Positions 1 to 9,968 of a stretch of 64,000 nucleotides of DNA are shown one piece after another. The stretch's first letter is position 1. Every line of letters starts with the position of its first letter. The notes below the pieces were generated by a model. The model had not been told where the DNA came from and made no database searches. It saw only the letters and a list, made by a program, of their open reading frames with translations. A program made the position numbers and the translations under genes. This stretch comes from JAURFX01 sp038125265 (GTDB lineage: Bacteria; Pseudomonadota; Gammaproteobacteria; Steroidobacterales; Rariloculaceae), in the NCBI GenBank assembly GCA_038125265.1, contig JAYPDM010000003.1, positions 1 to 64,000 of the forward strand. Direction: 5' to 3'.

Positions 1-2904
1 GGTTCTGCATTTGATAATATTGCTTTTGATATGGAATGGGAGCGATTAAATTCATCGACAAATTTATTCTTTTCTAATATTGATCTTAATCAGGAGAATG
101 CTTTTTGGGCTGAAAATGCCTATTTAGATTTAAATTTAACTCGAAATGGAGAATTATCTTCCTTTGGGGTTACTGGTAATTATTTTGATGCCACCTTTTT
201 AAATCTTTTATCAGAGAATTTTCCTAATACGAATTCTAATTCATTTGAAATGCTATCAGGGGTCAATTTTGAGGGTTTGATCGAGGATTATCAGTTGCTC
301 GGCAGGGTAGATTCAGAAAGAAACATTGAAATTGAAAGTATCAGAGCAGATCATTTTAATTTTTCACTTCAAAATGATCAATTCTCATTATTAAATCTCA
401 GCGGGGAGTTAGATTACTCAAATAATCAAATTGATCTAGGAATTGATACAACAGATATATCCTTGAATTATGAAAATTCTGATATCTATTTTGAGGAGCT
501 CAGTGGGCAGATGACGTATGCCTATGTAGACGATAAAGAAGTTTTTTCGATTTTAGGCTTGTATGCACTAATCGATGATGAGGAAATTAACTTAAGTTCT
601 GAGCTATCAATCGATGACAAAAATTTAAATTCCATAGCTTTAAATGCTCAGCTTAGTAATCTTTCACTTAATAAATATGTAGATTTTATTGGTCCCCTTG
701 GAGAGGATATTTTTGAATTTGAGTTGCTTGATGGGCAGATAGAAAATTTAGCTCTAGAAATACAATTTACAAATAATGATAATTTTCTAGATGATGAAAT
801 ATATGGTTCATTTAATGCCTCTTTTTTGCAATTGAGCTCTCCTGTCATCAATCGTGAAATTAATTTAAATAATACACAGGGGCAGTTCCTTGAAAGAGAT
901 ATTCATGTAGAGGGAAGAGGTGGCGTCTTTTCAAGAGATGATATTTTTCAACTAAATCTTAATTTTTCTGATACTCCAATATTTAATCTTGTCAGCACGA
1001 ATGTTGCTAATGCTTTTGATCTTCATGAGGTTTATCTTGCGCTTGCACGATCAATTCCAACAATAAGATATGAGGATCCATCTTATGAGTTTACAGATGG
1101 AGATATCAATTTAAATATTGGTATCACAACAGAGCTTTTTCCTTTAAATATTATTGATTATCAAATAGATTCAAATTTTACTGACCTTGAGCTTGAATTT
1201 ATAAATAACAGTCTTCGAGTTAATGATATTGCGGGCAGCATATTCATTTCTCCCCTTGGGATTCAAAGCTCAAATATGGAAGCAAAAATTTATGAGGAAT
1301 TAATAGAAATTGAAATCAGTGAGATCTATGAGTTTCCTTATGATTCACAATGGATTTTAAATGGTAGGCTATTTACTAATGAAATCATGGCTATCTATTT
1401 TCCTGATTGGGCACCATTTATTGAAGCTAATGCCTATGGCTCAATGGTAATTAAGCGCCCAAGTATATTTCGTGAACTAGACGATCAATCACCTAAAATG
1501 TTAATCGAGATAAGTTCTAACTTAGAAGATTTTTCTATTAATGTGCCAGAGCCATTTTCTAAGACGCGACAACAATCTTGGAATCTATTTTTAAATACAA
1601 CTTATTTAAATAATAATGAAATCAAATCCATAGGAAGAATTAATGATGAGATCTTTGTCAACATGAATTACAGAGGCCTCCAGAATCAGTCGACAATTTT
1701 TGAAAATGGTGTCATTCAGCTTAATCAATCACTTGATCTTAGTCCTGTGGAGGAAGGACTTTTCATTATCGGCTCAACACAAACAATGGACTTAGCAGAT
1801 TGGATTGTTTTTAATTCTCAACAAAATACTAATTCAAATATCAAGGAAATTGATATTAATATTATTAATGCCCGAATGAACGGAGTGCCCATTGGTACTA
1901 CCAGCATTCATGTTGTTAATAATGAAGGCAATGCAAGTTATGAGATCTTTGGTGATGATATTATTGGTAATATCAGCTCAACTGAGGGTTTATCGGGCTC
2001 TAATTATCAGATTGAGCTTCAAAAAATGGCTTTTAATCCTGATCAAGTATTTCGGTTAGCTCCCAGTGCAAGCTTAGATAATTTTATTATCAATATTGAT
2101 AATTTTTACTGGCAAGATAGGCTCATAGGAAATTTAGAAATAACAGCTAATACTGAAAATGACATACTAACGATTGAGGATCTATCACTTGTAAATCAGA
2201 GCTATATTCTCGAAATGAATGGAATTCAAGTGGGATCGGATGATTCAGATTATGCTTCTCAGGTGAATTTTCAATTAACTGCATCTGATGTATCAAATAC
2301 TTTGGATAATCTAGCTGTTGATCTAGCAATTGAAGGAAATTACTTGTATTTAAATGGAGAGCTAGTTTGGCAGGATAATCTATCAAATTGGCAATCAGAC
2401 ACTTTGGAGGGACAGATTCAAATAAATTTATCCGAGGGATTACTGCCAAATCTTGATCCCGGGGCAGGCAGGATAGCAGGACTGATGAGTTTTACAGCAC
2501 TGCCTAGAAGATTAGCTTTTGACTTTAGGGATGTCTTCTCGCCTGGCTTATCCTATGATGAGATAAGCGCAGACTATTTAATTAGTTCTGGTATTGCATA
2601 TACGGAAAATTTTCTATTATCTGGACCGATAGCAGATATATCCATTACTGGTAATCTTGATATTGTTAATGAGAGCTATCTTCAACTTGCTTTGGTATCT
2701 GATGATGCGGGAGACGCGCTGCCATCTATAGGATTTTTTGCAGGACCGGGAGTAGGGACAGCATTATTGTTGTTTTCTCAAATATTTAAACAGCCAATTC
2801 AGGGTATAAGTCGTGCAGCTTACTGTATTTCAGGAAATTGGGAGGATCCTTTAGTTGAGTTAATTACCGGAGAAATTGCTAACTCAAACTGTCAAAGCCT
2901 ATAG
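1..2904 (+). CDS. yhdP: YhdP family AsmA-like envelope protein (3' part)
   Basis: The frame is open to base 1, so the N-terminus lies outside the window; about 967 residues remain of a family usually near 1270. The protein is a long run of short beta-rich segments, as expected for the AsmA/TamB-like fold, and its end is recognisable: a glycine-rich stretch (IGFFAGPGVGTALLLFSQIF) followed by Y-C-I-S-G-N-W-E-D-P, matching the YhdP C-terminus. Family members span the periplasm and help move phospholipid to the outer membrane; that role is taken from the family. The gene is followed 4 bases later by tldD, as in many gammaproteobacteria. Family assignment is firm; the extent is partial. Confidence 0.88.
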   Translation, partial: GSAFDNIAFDMEWERLNSSTNLFFSNIDLNQENAFWAENAYLDLNLTRNGELSSFGVTGNYFDATFLNLLSENFPNTNSNSFEMLSGVNFEGLIEDYQLLGRVDSERNIEIESIRADHFNFSLQNDQFSLLNLSGELDYSNNQIDLGIDTTDISLNYENSDIYFEELSGQMTYAYVDDKEVFSILGLYALIDDEEINLSSELSIDDKNLNSIALNAQLSNLSLNKYVDFIGPLGEDIFEFELLDGQIENLALEIQFTNNDNFLDDEIYGSFNASFLQLSSPVINREINLNNTQGQFLERDIHVEGRGGVFSRDDIFQLNLNFSDTPIFNLVSTNVANAFDLHEVYLALARSIPTIRYEDPSYEFTDGDINLNIGITTELFPLNIIDYQIDSNFTDLELEFINNSLRVNDIAGSIFISPLGIQSSNMEAKIYEELIEIEISEIYEFPYDSQWILNGRLFTNEIMAIYFPDWAPFIEANAYGSMVIKRPSIFRELDDQSPKMLIEISSNLEDFSINVPEPFSKTRQQSWNLFLNTTYLNNNEIKSIGRINDEIFVNMNYRGLQNQSTIFENGVIQLNQSLDLSPVEEGLFIIGSTQTMDLADWIVFNSQQNTNSNIKEIDINIINARMNGVPIGTTSIHVVNNEGNASYEIFGDDIIGNISSTEGLSGSNYQIELQKMAFNPDQVFRLAPSASLDNFIINIDNFYWQDRLIGNLEITANTENDILTIEDLSLVNQSYILEMNGIQVGSDDSDYASQVNFQLTASDVSNTLDNLAVDLAIEGNYLYLNGELVWQDNLSNWQSDTLEGQIQINLSEGLLPNLDPGAGRIAGLMSFTALPRRLAFDFRDVFSPGLSYDEISADYLISSGIAYTENFLLSGPIADISITGNLDIVNESYLQLALVSDDAGDALPSIGFFAGPGVGTALLLFSQIFKQPIQGISRAAYCISGNWEDPLVELITGEIANSNCQSL

Positions 2905-2908
2905 TTTT

Positions 2909-4366
2909 ATGACCTCAGATTTCACAAATAAAATTATTAATGAATTAGAGAATACCTCACCACTATCAAGAGTAAATTTAAATACCTACTTAGGTCGACT
3001 TTTTTCAAAGCAAACGGAATTTGCAGATTTTTATTATCAATATAAAGAAATTGAGAGCTGGTCACTTGAAGATAGCATAATTAAAAATGCAAGCTTTAGT
3101 ATTGATCAAGGGATAGGTATTCGAACTATCGAAGGAGAGAAAACAGGTTTTTCTTATACGAATAATTTGGATAACAAAAGCATAAACCATGCCATCAATC
3201 TTGCTCATAATATCAATAATCTGGGAGATTCGAGAGAGATTAGACCTACGAAAATCAATAGATCAGATAGACTTTATACCTCATCAAATATTATTTATGA
3301 GATGAAAGAAAATGAAAAAGTTAATTTATTGTCACTTTTAGACAAAAAGGCTAGAGATAAGGATAGTCGAGTCAAACAAGTGCAGGCGAGTTTAAGTTTT
3401 ACATTTGAGAAAGTATTGATTTGTAATTCTGAGGAAGAATTTATTGGTGATATTAGGCCACTTATTAGGCTTAACCTAAGCATATTGTTATCTGAGAATG
3501 GCAAGAATGAGCAGGGCTATGTGGGAGTTGGAGGTAGGTATTCTATTGATGAATTTAAGGCAAAAACTCATAACTTAGATTCTATTATTGATGAAGCCAT
3601 TAGGATTGCCTCAGTTAATCTAAATGCAGTCGAATGTCCGAGCGGAGAGCAAACAGTAGTGCTTGGTAATGGTTGGCCAGGAATTTTATTGCATGAGGCA
3701 ATTGGGCATGGTCTTGAAGGTGATTTTATTAGAAAAAAAACATCTTCATTCAGTCAGCTACTCGGAGCAAATATTGCTTCAAAAGAAGTTACGGTTTTTG
3801 ATGACGGAACATTACCCGGAGAGAGGGGGTCACTGAACTTTGACGATGAGGGGCAACCCTCGAATGAGACAATATTAATTGAAAATGGAAAGCTTGTGAA
3901 TTTTATGCAAGATAAGCAAAATGCCAATCTTATGAATGTAAGTGCCACTGGTAATGGAAGAAGAGAGAGCTATGCACATATACCGATGCCAAGAATGACA
4001 AATACATATATGATCGGCCAAGATAAAACTAAAGATGAAATTATTGATAGTGTAAAAAGTGGAATTTATGCACCTGGATTTTCTGGTGGTCAGGTTGATA
4101 TAACTTCGGGTAAGTTTGTTTTTGAAGCAAGTGAGGCATATTTGATTGAGAACGGAAAAATTAAATCTCCTGTCAAGGGGGCTATGCTTATCGGGGACGG
4201 ACCAAGCGTTCTAAAAAGAATATCAATGGTGGGTAATGATTTTAAATTAGCACCGGGCATTGGCATTTGCGGTAAGGATGGTCAGTCTGTTCCAGTTGGG
4301 GTAGGTCAGCCAACCGTAAGGATCGATAAATTAACCGTAGGGGGCACTAGTTTACAAGAACAATAG
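2909..4366 (+). CDS. tldD: TldD, metalloprotease catalytic subunit
   Basis: 485 residues, close to E. coli TldD (481). The zinc-binding HExxxH motif is present as H-E-A-I-G-H at residues 262-267, followed by GLEGDFIRKK, typical of the family. TldD pairs with PmbA/TldE (position 5943) to form a barrel-shaped protease that cleaves unfolded peptides; in E. coli it matures microcin B17 and degrades CcdA. I chose the ATG at 2909 because the frame upstream overlaps the end of yhdP and adds only unconserved residues. The 3' end overlaps the convergent purK by 15 bases. Confidence 0.95.
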   Translation: MTSDFTNKIINELENTSPLSRVNLNTYLGRLFSKQTEFADFYYQYKEIESWSLEDSIIKNASFSIDQGIGIRTIEGEKTGFSYTNNLDNKSINHAINLAHNINNLGDSREIRPTKINRSDRLYTSSNIIYEMKENEKVNLLSLLDKKARDKDSRVKQVQASLSFTFEKVLICNSEEEFIGDIRPLIRLNLSILLSENGKNEQGYVGVGGRYSIDEFKAKTHNLDSIIDEAIRIASVNLNAVECPSGEQTVVLGNGWPGILLHEAIGHGLEGDFIRKKTSSFSQLLGANIASKEVTVFDDGTLPGERGSLNFDDEGQPSNETILIENGKLVNFMQDKQNANLMNVSATGNGRRESYAHIPMPRMTNTYMIGQDKTKDEIIDSVKSGIYAPGFSGGQVDITSGKFVFEASEAYLIENGKIKSPVKGAMLIGDGPSVLKRISMVGNDFKLAPGIGICGKDGQSVPVGVGQPTVRIDKLTVGGTSLQEQ

Positions 4367-5416
4367 CTGTTTAATCGCCTGGATCTGGTCATTATTCAAT
4401 GAAACTCCATTAATATGTCCTATTTTTCGATTTTCTCTTGGGCTTTTTTTGTAATCATGGATAAATATATTAGTTTCCATGCTCAATGATGCTAAGTTAG
4501 GCATAGATCCTAGAATATTAAACATTTGTACATCCTGTATTTGTAATTCATGAGGAATTTCAAGATTAGTGATGCACCTTAAGTGTAGCTCAAATTGACT
4601 GCAATTAGCTCCATCAATTGTCCAATGCCCTGAGTTATGAACCCTTGGGGCTATTTCATTCACGATTAAGTTTCCACTTACGTTAAAGAACTCTATACCC
4701 ATCACCCCGATATAATTACTGCTCCCCATTATCTTTCTAGCAATATCCTCAGCTTGTTTTTGCAAAACATTATCATTTAGCAGTTTGGTATGAATTAAAA
4801 TTCCATTATGGTGAAGATTTTCTGTGATTGGATAAAAACAATATTCATCAGATTTATTTCTACCAACGATAATTGAGCACTCAAAATCGAATTCTATACA
4901 TTGCTCTAATATTGCAGGTAAGCATTCAAATTTCTGAAAGCCTGAAATTAAGCTTTTTTGGTCATTAACCCTTAATTGACCCCTCCCATCAAATCCAGAT
5001 TTTCTGAGCTTAAGAAAACAATCGGAATCAAACTGAATATTTTCTATATCCTCAATTGAGTTTATAGGTCGGAAATTAGCTGTATCAATATCGAGATCGT
5101 TAATATATTTTTTTTCTAGCAATCGATCTTGTGCAATTTCAAGTATTTGAAGATTTGGGAAAACTTTCTTAGGGTCGAGTACCGAGCTTAAAATTTCAAG
5201 ATCTAAGTGTTCAAGCTCATAGGTTATGATGTCGCAACTACTTGATAGTTCTTCCAGAGCCTTTGGATCATTAAGCTCTGCGATAATTGATTCGCCAATT
5301 AGGCCCGCCGGAGAATTTTTTTTTGGATCCAAAATAACTGTGTCTAAAGCAAGCCTTGATGATGCCTGAATCATCATTCTGGCAAGTTGACCACCACCAA
5401 TAATGCCAACTTTCAT
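4352..5416 (-). CDS. purK: N5-carboxyaminoimidazole ribonucleotide synthase
   Basis: 354 residues, the usual length. ATP-dependent carboxylation of AIR to N5-CAIR with bicarbonate in de novo purine synthesis. The N-terminus reads KVGIIGGGQLARMM, the dinucleotide-like fold that opens PurK, and an ATP-grasp domain follows with the glycine-rich loop KSGFDGRGQ. The start codon abuts the stop of purE with no spacer, so the two genes are translated from one message. The end overlaps tldD on the other strand. Confidence 0.96.
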   Translation of the reverse strand: MKVGIIGGGQLARMMIQASSRLALDTVILDPKKNSPAGLIGESIIAELNDPKALEELSSSCDIITYELEHLDLEILSSVLDPKKVFPNLQILEIAQDRLLEKKYINDLDIDTANFRPINSIEDIENIQFDSDCFLKLRKSGFDGRGQLRVNDQKSLISGFQKFECLPAILEQCIEFDFECSIIVGRNKSDEYCFYPITENLHHNGILIHTKLLNDNVLQKQAEDIARKIMGSSNYIGVMGIEFFNVSGNLIVNEIAPRVHNSGHWTIDGANCSQFELHLRCITNLEIPHELQIQDVQMFNILGSMPNLASLSMETNIFIHDYKKSPRENRKIGHINGVSLNNDQIQAIKQLLFL

Positions 5417-5905
5417 TTAGTCTTTTGGATTCGGATTATCTAGAATAGTTTGTGTTTGTTCTTTTCTAAAAGTTTGAAGCTTTGATTTTACCTCTTCATT
5501 AGTTAGAGCAATAATAGAAGCTGCTAGCAGAGCGGCATTTATTGCACCTGCCTCACCAATTGCAAGTGTTCCAACTGGGATACCTTTAGGCATTTGTACA
5601 ATAGAGTAAAGCGAGTCTAATCCCTTTAATGATTGGCTTTCTATAGGAACACCCAGTACAGGGATTTGCGTAAGAGATGCAGTCATCCCAGGCAGATGGG
5701 CAGCACCTCCAGCACCAGCGATAATAACTTTCAAATCTCTAGATTCAGCAGACTGGGCGTATTCGTAGAGCAAATGAGGCGTACGATGAGCAGACACAAT
5801 TTTACATTCATGCAAAATTGATAGATTGTCGAGGGTTGCGCTGGCATGGGATAATGTATCCCAGTCAGATTGGGACCCCATTATAATTCCTACTAAAGGC
5901 TTCAT
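5417..5905 (-). CDS. purE: N5-CAIR mutase, class I PurE
   Basis: 162 residues. Converts N5-CAIR to CAIR, the step after PurK. It has the class I signatures: MGSQSDWDTL near the N-terminus, the SAHRTP loop with the conserved His at residue 40, and the glycine-rich AGAGGAAHLPGM segment. It is the first gene of a purE-purK pair on the minus strand. It sits between tldD and pmbA, which are oriented the other way, so the purine pair separates the two protease genes. Confidence 0.97.
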   Translation of the reverse strand: MKPLVGIIMGSQSDWDTLSHASATLDNLSILHECKIVSAHRTPHLLYEYAQSAESRDLKVIIAGAGGAAHLPGMTASLTQIPVLGVPIESQSLKGLDSLYSIVQMPKGIPVGTLAIGEAGAINAALLAASIIALTNEEVKSKLQTFRKEQTQTILDNPNPKD

Positions 5906-5942
5906 TTGTATATTTTACAGTAATTAGAAGAAATTTATAAAG

Positions 5943-7280
5943 ATGTTGATTCAAAACAATAAAGAAATTGAAAATAAGAAAAATTTACTTTCAGAGATCT
6001 TATCAAAGTTGCAAAAAAAGGGTGCTGAACAAGTAGAGCTTGTGCTTATAAATAATGAGCAAATATCCATTAATGCCAGAGATAAATTAGTTGAGCTTAC
6101 TGAAAGCGGGTCAATCGAGTCTCTTGCTATTAGAGTCATTAAGGAGCAACGGCAAGCGACTATTGAGATTCAAGACTTGAGTCTTCGTTCCATCGATCAA
6201 GCTTGTGAAAAAGTTTTAGGATTTACGAAATTCTCAGAGCATGATTCATTTGCAGGAATTGCAGATGCTGCTTGGTTTTCACCATTAGACTATTGCAAGC
6301 TTGATATCTTCAATCCAGTCGATATTGACGTGTCAGGCATTCAGAATGAATTGATCTATGCTGAATCTGAGGGCTTTGGTGTAGAAAATATTAATAATTC
6401 TGAGGGCTCTTCTTTCTCAGCATCGAAGACTGATAAATGGCTAGCAAATAGTAATGGTTTCTTAGAGTATTTTGCCTCTACTTACTATTCTAGAAGTAGC
6501 TGTTTTCTTGCTCAAAAGGGTAACAGTATGGAAAGAGATTACGCATTTGATTGCAGTCGAAATTACTCATCATTAAGAGATCATTCAGAAATAGCTATTG
6601 AGGCATCCAGGAAGGCTGCTAGTCGACTTAATCCTGTAAAGATTAAGTCTAAAGAAATGCCAGTCCTTTTTTCTAATGAAGCTGCGAGATCAATTATAAG
6701 TCCAATTATTAGTGCTTTATCGGGGGGTAATCAATATCAAGAGAAATCCTTTCTATTAAACTCTATAGGAAAGAATATCGCACCAAAGGAAATAAATTTC
6801 TCTGAAAGGCCCTATGATCCTGGCATGATTGCTACAACGCCATTTGATTCTGAGGGCGTTACGATACATTGTCCTGATGTGATTAAGAATGGCATGGTTG
6901 AGAGATATTTTTTGTCAAGTTACTCAGGTAGAAAGCTTGGCCTAAATACAACAGGCAACGCGGGTGGAGTTAGAAATCTATTGATACATCCAACAATCGA
7001 AGAGTTTAGTCAAGAAGTAAGCAAGATTCCTGAACTATTTTTAGTTACAGAGCTAATGGGTCAGGGCGTCAATGTAATCACAGGAGACTTTTCTAGAGGT
7101 GTTACTGGGGTTTTGCTCAAGTATGGAAAAGTCATCCATCCAATAAGTGAAGTGACAATTGCAGGTAATTATAAGGATTTACTTCATCAGATAGTATTTA
7201 TTGGAGATGACATCGATTACAGGGGAAAAATCAATACAGGTTCAATTTTAATCGATAAGCTATCCGTTTCAGGAAAGTAA
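5943..7280 (+). CDS. pmbA: PmbA/TldE, non-catalytic TldD partner
   Basis: 445 residues (E. coli PmbA 450). Homologous to TldD over its length but without an HExxxH motif, as expected for the partner subunit. The C-terminal half carries recognisable family blocks (PFDSEGV, NTTGNAGG, MGQGVNVITGDFSRG). With TldD it forms the heterodimeric protease. The start follows a 37-base gap from the divergent purE. The stop lies 1 base from the end of convergent purC. Confidence 0.94.
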   Translation: MLIQNNKEIENKKNLLSEILSKLQKKGAEQVELVLINNEQISINARDKLVELTESGSIESLAIRVIKEQRQATIEIQDLSLRSIDQACEKVLGFTKFSEHDSFAGIADAAWFSPLDYCKLDIFNPVDIDVSGIQNELIYAESEGFGVENINNSEGSSFSASKTDKWLANSNGFLEYFASTYYSRSSCFLAQKGNSMERDYAFDCSRNYSSLRDHSEIAIEASRKAASRLNPVKIKSKEMPVLFSNEAARSIISPIISALSGGNQYQEKSFLLNSIGKNIAPKEINFSERPYDPGMIATTPFDSEGVTIHCPDVIKNGMVERYFLSSYSGRKLGLNTTGNAGGVRNLLIHPTIEEFSQEVSKIPELFLVTELMGQGVNVITGDFSRGVTGVLLKYGKVIHPISEVTIAGNYKDLLHQIVFIGDDIDYRGKINTGSILIDKLSVSGK

Positions 7281-7281
7281 A

Positions 7282-8160
7282 TCAATTACAAAGAATATTT
7301 TTTATCTGTTGATATTTATTTGAAGATTTATTAATTATTTCTGATGGGAGTTTAGGTCCCGGACTTTTTTTGTCCCAGTCTAATGTCTCGAGATAGTCTC
7401 TCACAAATTGTTTGTCCATGCTTTCAGGAGATTTACCGATTTCATAAGTCTCAAGAGGCCAATATCTAGACGAATCTGGGGTAAATATCTCATCAATCAA
7501 GAAAAGCTCGCCAGAATCGTCTAGCCCGAATTCAAATTTTGTATCAGCAAGGATAATCCCCTTATCCAGGGCAAAGTTAAAAGCAAATTCATAGAGTTTA
7601 TGGGAGATATCTTCTACTTTAGTGGAAAGTTCTTTACCAACTAATGCTGCAACATTTTCTGAAGAAATATTTTCATCATGTTCACCAACTTTAGCTTTTG
7701 TTGCAGGCGTAAAAATTGGTTGAGCAAATTTTTCAGCAAGTTTTAGCCCCGTGGGTAGTTTGATACCAGAGATGGAATGACTAGAGAGGTAATCTTTCCA
7801 CCCAGAACCTATGATGTACCCCCTGATCACTGATTCAAATGGAAGAGGATTTAGTCTTTTAACGACAACGTATCTATCATCAATAATTTTGATTTCATCT
7901 TCAGTTATATACCTAGAAAGGTCAAAATCTTCAATCAAATGATTTTGAATTATTTGATTAGTTTTTTTAAACCAAAAATTAGAAATACTAGTTAAAATTT
8001 TACCTTTATCAGGGATTGGGTCTGGTAGGATTACATCAAATGCTGAAAGTCTATCACTTGCAACAATCAAGAGCGTATCCTTATCAATTCTATATATATC
8101 CCTTACTTTGCCTTGATTGATTAGTGGTAAGCTTTTAACTGCGAAAGGATTATCAACCAT
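7282..8160 (-). CDS. purC: SAICAR synthase (long form)
   Basis: 292 residues; joins CAIR and aspartate to give SAICAR in purine synthesis. It is clearly longer than the roughly 237-residue E. coli PurC and resembles the longer ADE1-like form. Motifs: QGKVRDIY at the N-terminus, the SDRLSAFDV segment, VIRGYIIGSGWKDY, and DTKFEFGLD near the centre, which binds substrate and magnesium. Its start lies only 5 bases from the start of the divergent djlA-like gene, so the two promoters must overlap coding sequence. This is the third purine gene within 4 kb. Confidence 0.95.
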   Translation of the reverse strand: MVDNPFAVKSLPLINQGKVRDIYRIDKDTLLIVASDRLSAFDVILPDPIPDKGKILTSISNFWFKKTNQIIQNHLIEDFDLSRYITEDEIKIIDDRYVVVKRLNPLPFESVIRGYIIGSGWKDYLSSHSISGIKLPTGLKLAEKFAQPIFTPATKAKVGEHDENISSENVAALVGKELSTKVEDISHKLYEFAFNFALDKGIILADTKFEFGLDDSGELFLIDEIFTPDSSRYWPLETYEIGKSPESMDKQFVRDYLETLDWDKKSPGPKLPSEIINKSSNKYQQIKNILCN

Positions 8161-8165
8161 AGGAA

Positions 8166-8843
8166 ATGCTCAGCTTTAAAAATTTAGTATTAAGATTCAT
8201 TATAAATGAGACGAAGAATAAATTTGCAGATAGCAAACAAATAAAATCTGATTTAATAGAATTATTGATAGGCCCGGAAAGAGAAAAGTTTTGTAATCTC
8301 TTATTCTTTATGCTCGGCTATATTTTTAAGTCCTCTGGGGTAATTTTAAAGACTGATATAGATCTAATTAGTTTGTATCATCAGAAGATTTCATCAATTA
8401 ATGATCATTGGGATAACCGTTTATTTTTTAATTCCGGGAAGGAGTCTTTTATTGATGGCGACCATAAAAAAATCTCAACAAATAATGGCCATTATGAAAT
8501 ATATATCTATGCTCTCTCTCGATACATCATTACACAAACCAAGCATGCATCAGAAAAAAGGTCAAAAATGCTCAGAGAGATATACGTAGAAAAGAAAATT
8601 TTTCATAACCTCTTCTTGCTTCATTTAAAAAAATTGAACCTAGAACATATTTTTGAGCTATCCAGGGGCATCAAAAATCTTGAATTATCTGCTCAATATA
8701 GCGAGAAGGACTTGAATGAAAATTATCGAAGGAAAATAAATAAATTTCATCCAGATAAGTTTTTAACTGGATCCGATAAGAAATTTATTGAGCTCAAAAA
8801 GTCTTTTGATTTTTTAAACAATCATTTAAATTCTAAGGGATAG
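8166..8843 (+). CDS. DjlA-like J-domain co-chaperone
   Basis: 225 residues. The C-terminal 50 or so residues look like a J domain, with the H-P-D tripeptide at residues 195-197 and flanking basic helices (NENYRRKINKF before, FIELKKSFDFLNNH after). The N-terminal two thirds is helical and consistent with a TerB-like domain, the arrangement of DjlA. Unlike E. coli DjlA I see no N-terminal membrane helix, so it is probably cytosolic. The role, stimulating DnaK, is inferred from the J domain. The start at 8166 is the only ATG that keeps the helical N-terminus. It overlaps coq7 by 18 bases at the 3' end. Confidence 0.7.
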   Translation: MLSFKNLVLRFIINETKNKFADSKQIKSDLIELLIGPEREKFCNLLFFMLGYIFKSSGVILKTDIDLISLYHQKISSINDHWDNRLFFNSGKESFIDGDHKKISTNNGHYEIYIYALSRYIITQTKHASEKRSKMLREIYVEKKIFHNLFLLHLKKLNLEHIFELSRGIKNLELSAQYSEKDLNENYRRKINKFHPDKFLTGSDKKFIELKKSFDFLNNHLNSKG

Positions 8844-9443
8844 TTTCCTAAGACAGTGCCCCCCAAATCTCATAAGGTTTTTTAAAGTTTGAGGTAAGTC
8901 TTTATTGGAGGATTTATAAGCATTATCTCTGTGTGAAATTTCATCCTCCAGCATCTGATTTAAAATCTTTTTACTTGTGTGATCCTCTTTGGGCAACTTT
9001 TCAAGATGGTCTTTAATATGATCAGCAACCTGACTCTCTGTCTCTGCCAAGAAGCTAAAGCTGTATTCATCACCAAATTTACCCACAAAGTAACCCAGAC
9101 TTAAGCATCCTATAAACCATAAAGGAGAGAGAAGGCTAGGCTTATCCTCTAGTTCAGCAAGCCTAACAGAGCACCATTTTAAGTGATCAAGCTCCTCGTT
9201 CGCAGCATCTTTGAGTTTAATTTTAGTGTTAGGATCATCAGTTGCAATGATCTGGCCTAGATATAATGCCTGAGCAGCAACTTCTCCAGAATGGTTCACA
9301 CGCATAAGATCTGCCGCAATTTTTTTAGATTTTCTAGGGAGTGTACTTTTTTCTTTTTCGCTAAAAGGGGAATGTTCATGACTTAAATATGGCTTAAAAA
9401 AGGTATTTTCGAAGCTGATTATGATTTGATCTATGTTATTCAT
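8826..9443 (-). CDS. coq7: Coq7-type ubiquinone biosynthesis monooxygenase
   Basis: 205 residues. Hydroxylates the demethoxy-ubiquinone intermediate (C6 position) with a carboxylate-bridged di-iron centre. The ligand pattern is visible: E54, E84 with H87 (ExxH), E136, and E168 with H171 (second ExxH). It belongs with ubiH (14743) and the ubiI-like gene (15939), the other ring hydroxylases of the window. Convergent with the djlA-like gene and divergent from rplM. In other gammaproteobacteria UbiF fills this step, so Coq7 is one of the known alternatives. Confidence 0.95.
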   Translation of the reverse strand: MNNIDQIIISFENTFFKPYLSHEHSPFSEKEKSTLPRKSKKIAADLMRVNHSGEVAAQALYLGQIIATDDPNTKIKLKDAANEELDHLKWCSVRLAELEDKPSLLSPLWFIGCLSLGYFVGKFGDEYSFSFLAETESQVADHIKDHLEKLPKEDHTSKKILNQMLEDEISHRDNAYKSSNKDLPQTLKNLMRFGGHCLRKLSLRI

Positions 9444-9479
9444 TAAAATAGTGAAATTCCTTTTAAATGCTTAATTTGC

Positions 9480-9508
9480 TTGCACAATTTGCTCACAAAG
9501 CGTAATAT
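9480..9508 (+). promoter_or_regulatory. Promoter of rplM-rpsI
   Basis: A -35 element TTGCAC (9480-9485) and a -10 element TAATAT (9503-9508) are separated by exactly 17 bases. Transcription would start near 9515, giving a leader of about 20 bases before the rplM ATG at 9536. This is one of the best sigma70-type matches in the window and fits a strongly expressed ribosomal operon. Confidence 0.7.
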
Positions 9509-9535
9509 TCTTGCCTCAAATAAATATATAAAATT

Positions 9536-9964
9536 ATGAGTACTATTTCAGCAAAAAAAACAGATGTCAAAAGGGATTGGCTCCTTGTCGATGCGACTGA
9601 TAAGACCCTTGGCAGATTATCGACAGAGATAGCTATAAGGCTCTCAGGAAAGCATAAGCCTTCCTATACGCCTCATGTTGACACTGGCGATTATGTTGTT
9701 GTTATCAATGCTGAAAAGATTAAAGTTACTGGTAAAAAACTTGATGACAAAATGTACTATAAGCACACAGGCTATATTGGTAACCTCAAATCTGAGAACC
9801 TTAAGACTAAGCTCGCTTCTAAGCCTGAGTCAGTAATCGAATTGGCGGTGAAAGGAATGTTACCTAAGAGCAAATTAGGCAGAGCTATGATTAAAAAGCT
9901 AAAGGTCACAGCCGGTGAGACTCATAATCATGATGCCCAAAAACCACAATTAATCGAGATATAA
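9536..9964 (+). CDS. rplM: 50S ribosomal protein L13
   Basis: 142 residues, identical in length to E. coli L13. Diagnostic segments: KRDWLLVDATDKTLGRLST at the N-terminus, VINAEKIKVTGKK, and KGMLPKSKLGR near the C-terminus. First gene of the L13-S9 operon, with rpsI starting 4 bases after its stop. No obvious Shine-Dalgarno element precedes the ATG; the leader is AT-rich. Confidence 0.99.
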   Translation: MSTISAKKTDVKRDWLLVDATDKTLGRLSTEIAIRLSGKHKPSYTPHVDTGDYVVVINAEKIKVTGKKLDDKMYYKHTGYIGNLKSENLKTKLASKPESVIELAVKGMLPKSKLGRAMIKKLKVTAGETHNHDAQKPQLIEI

Positions 9965-9968
9965 ATAA

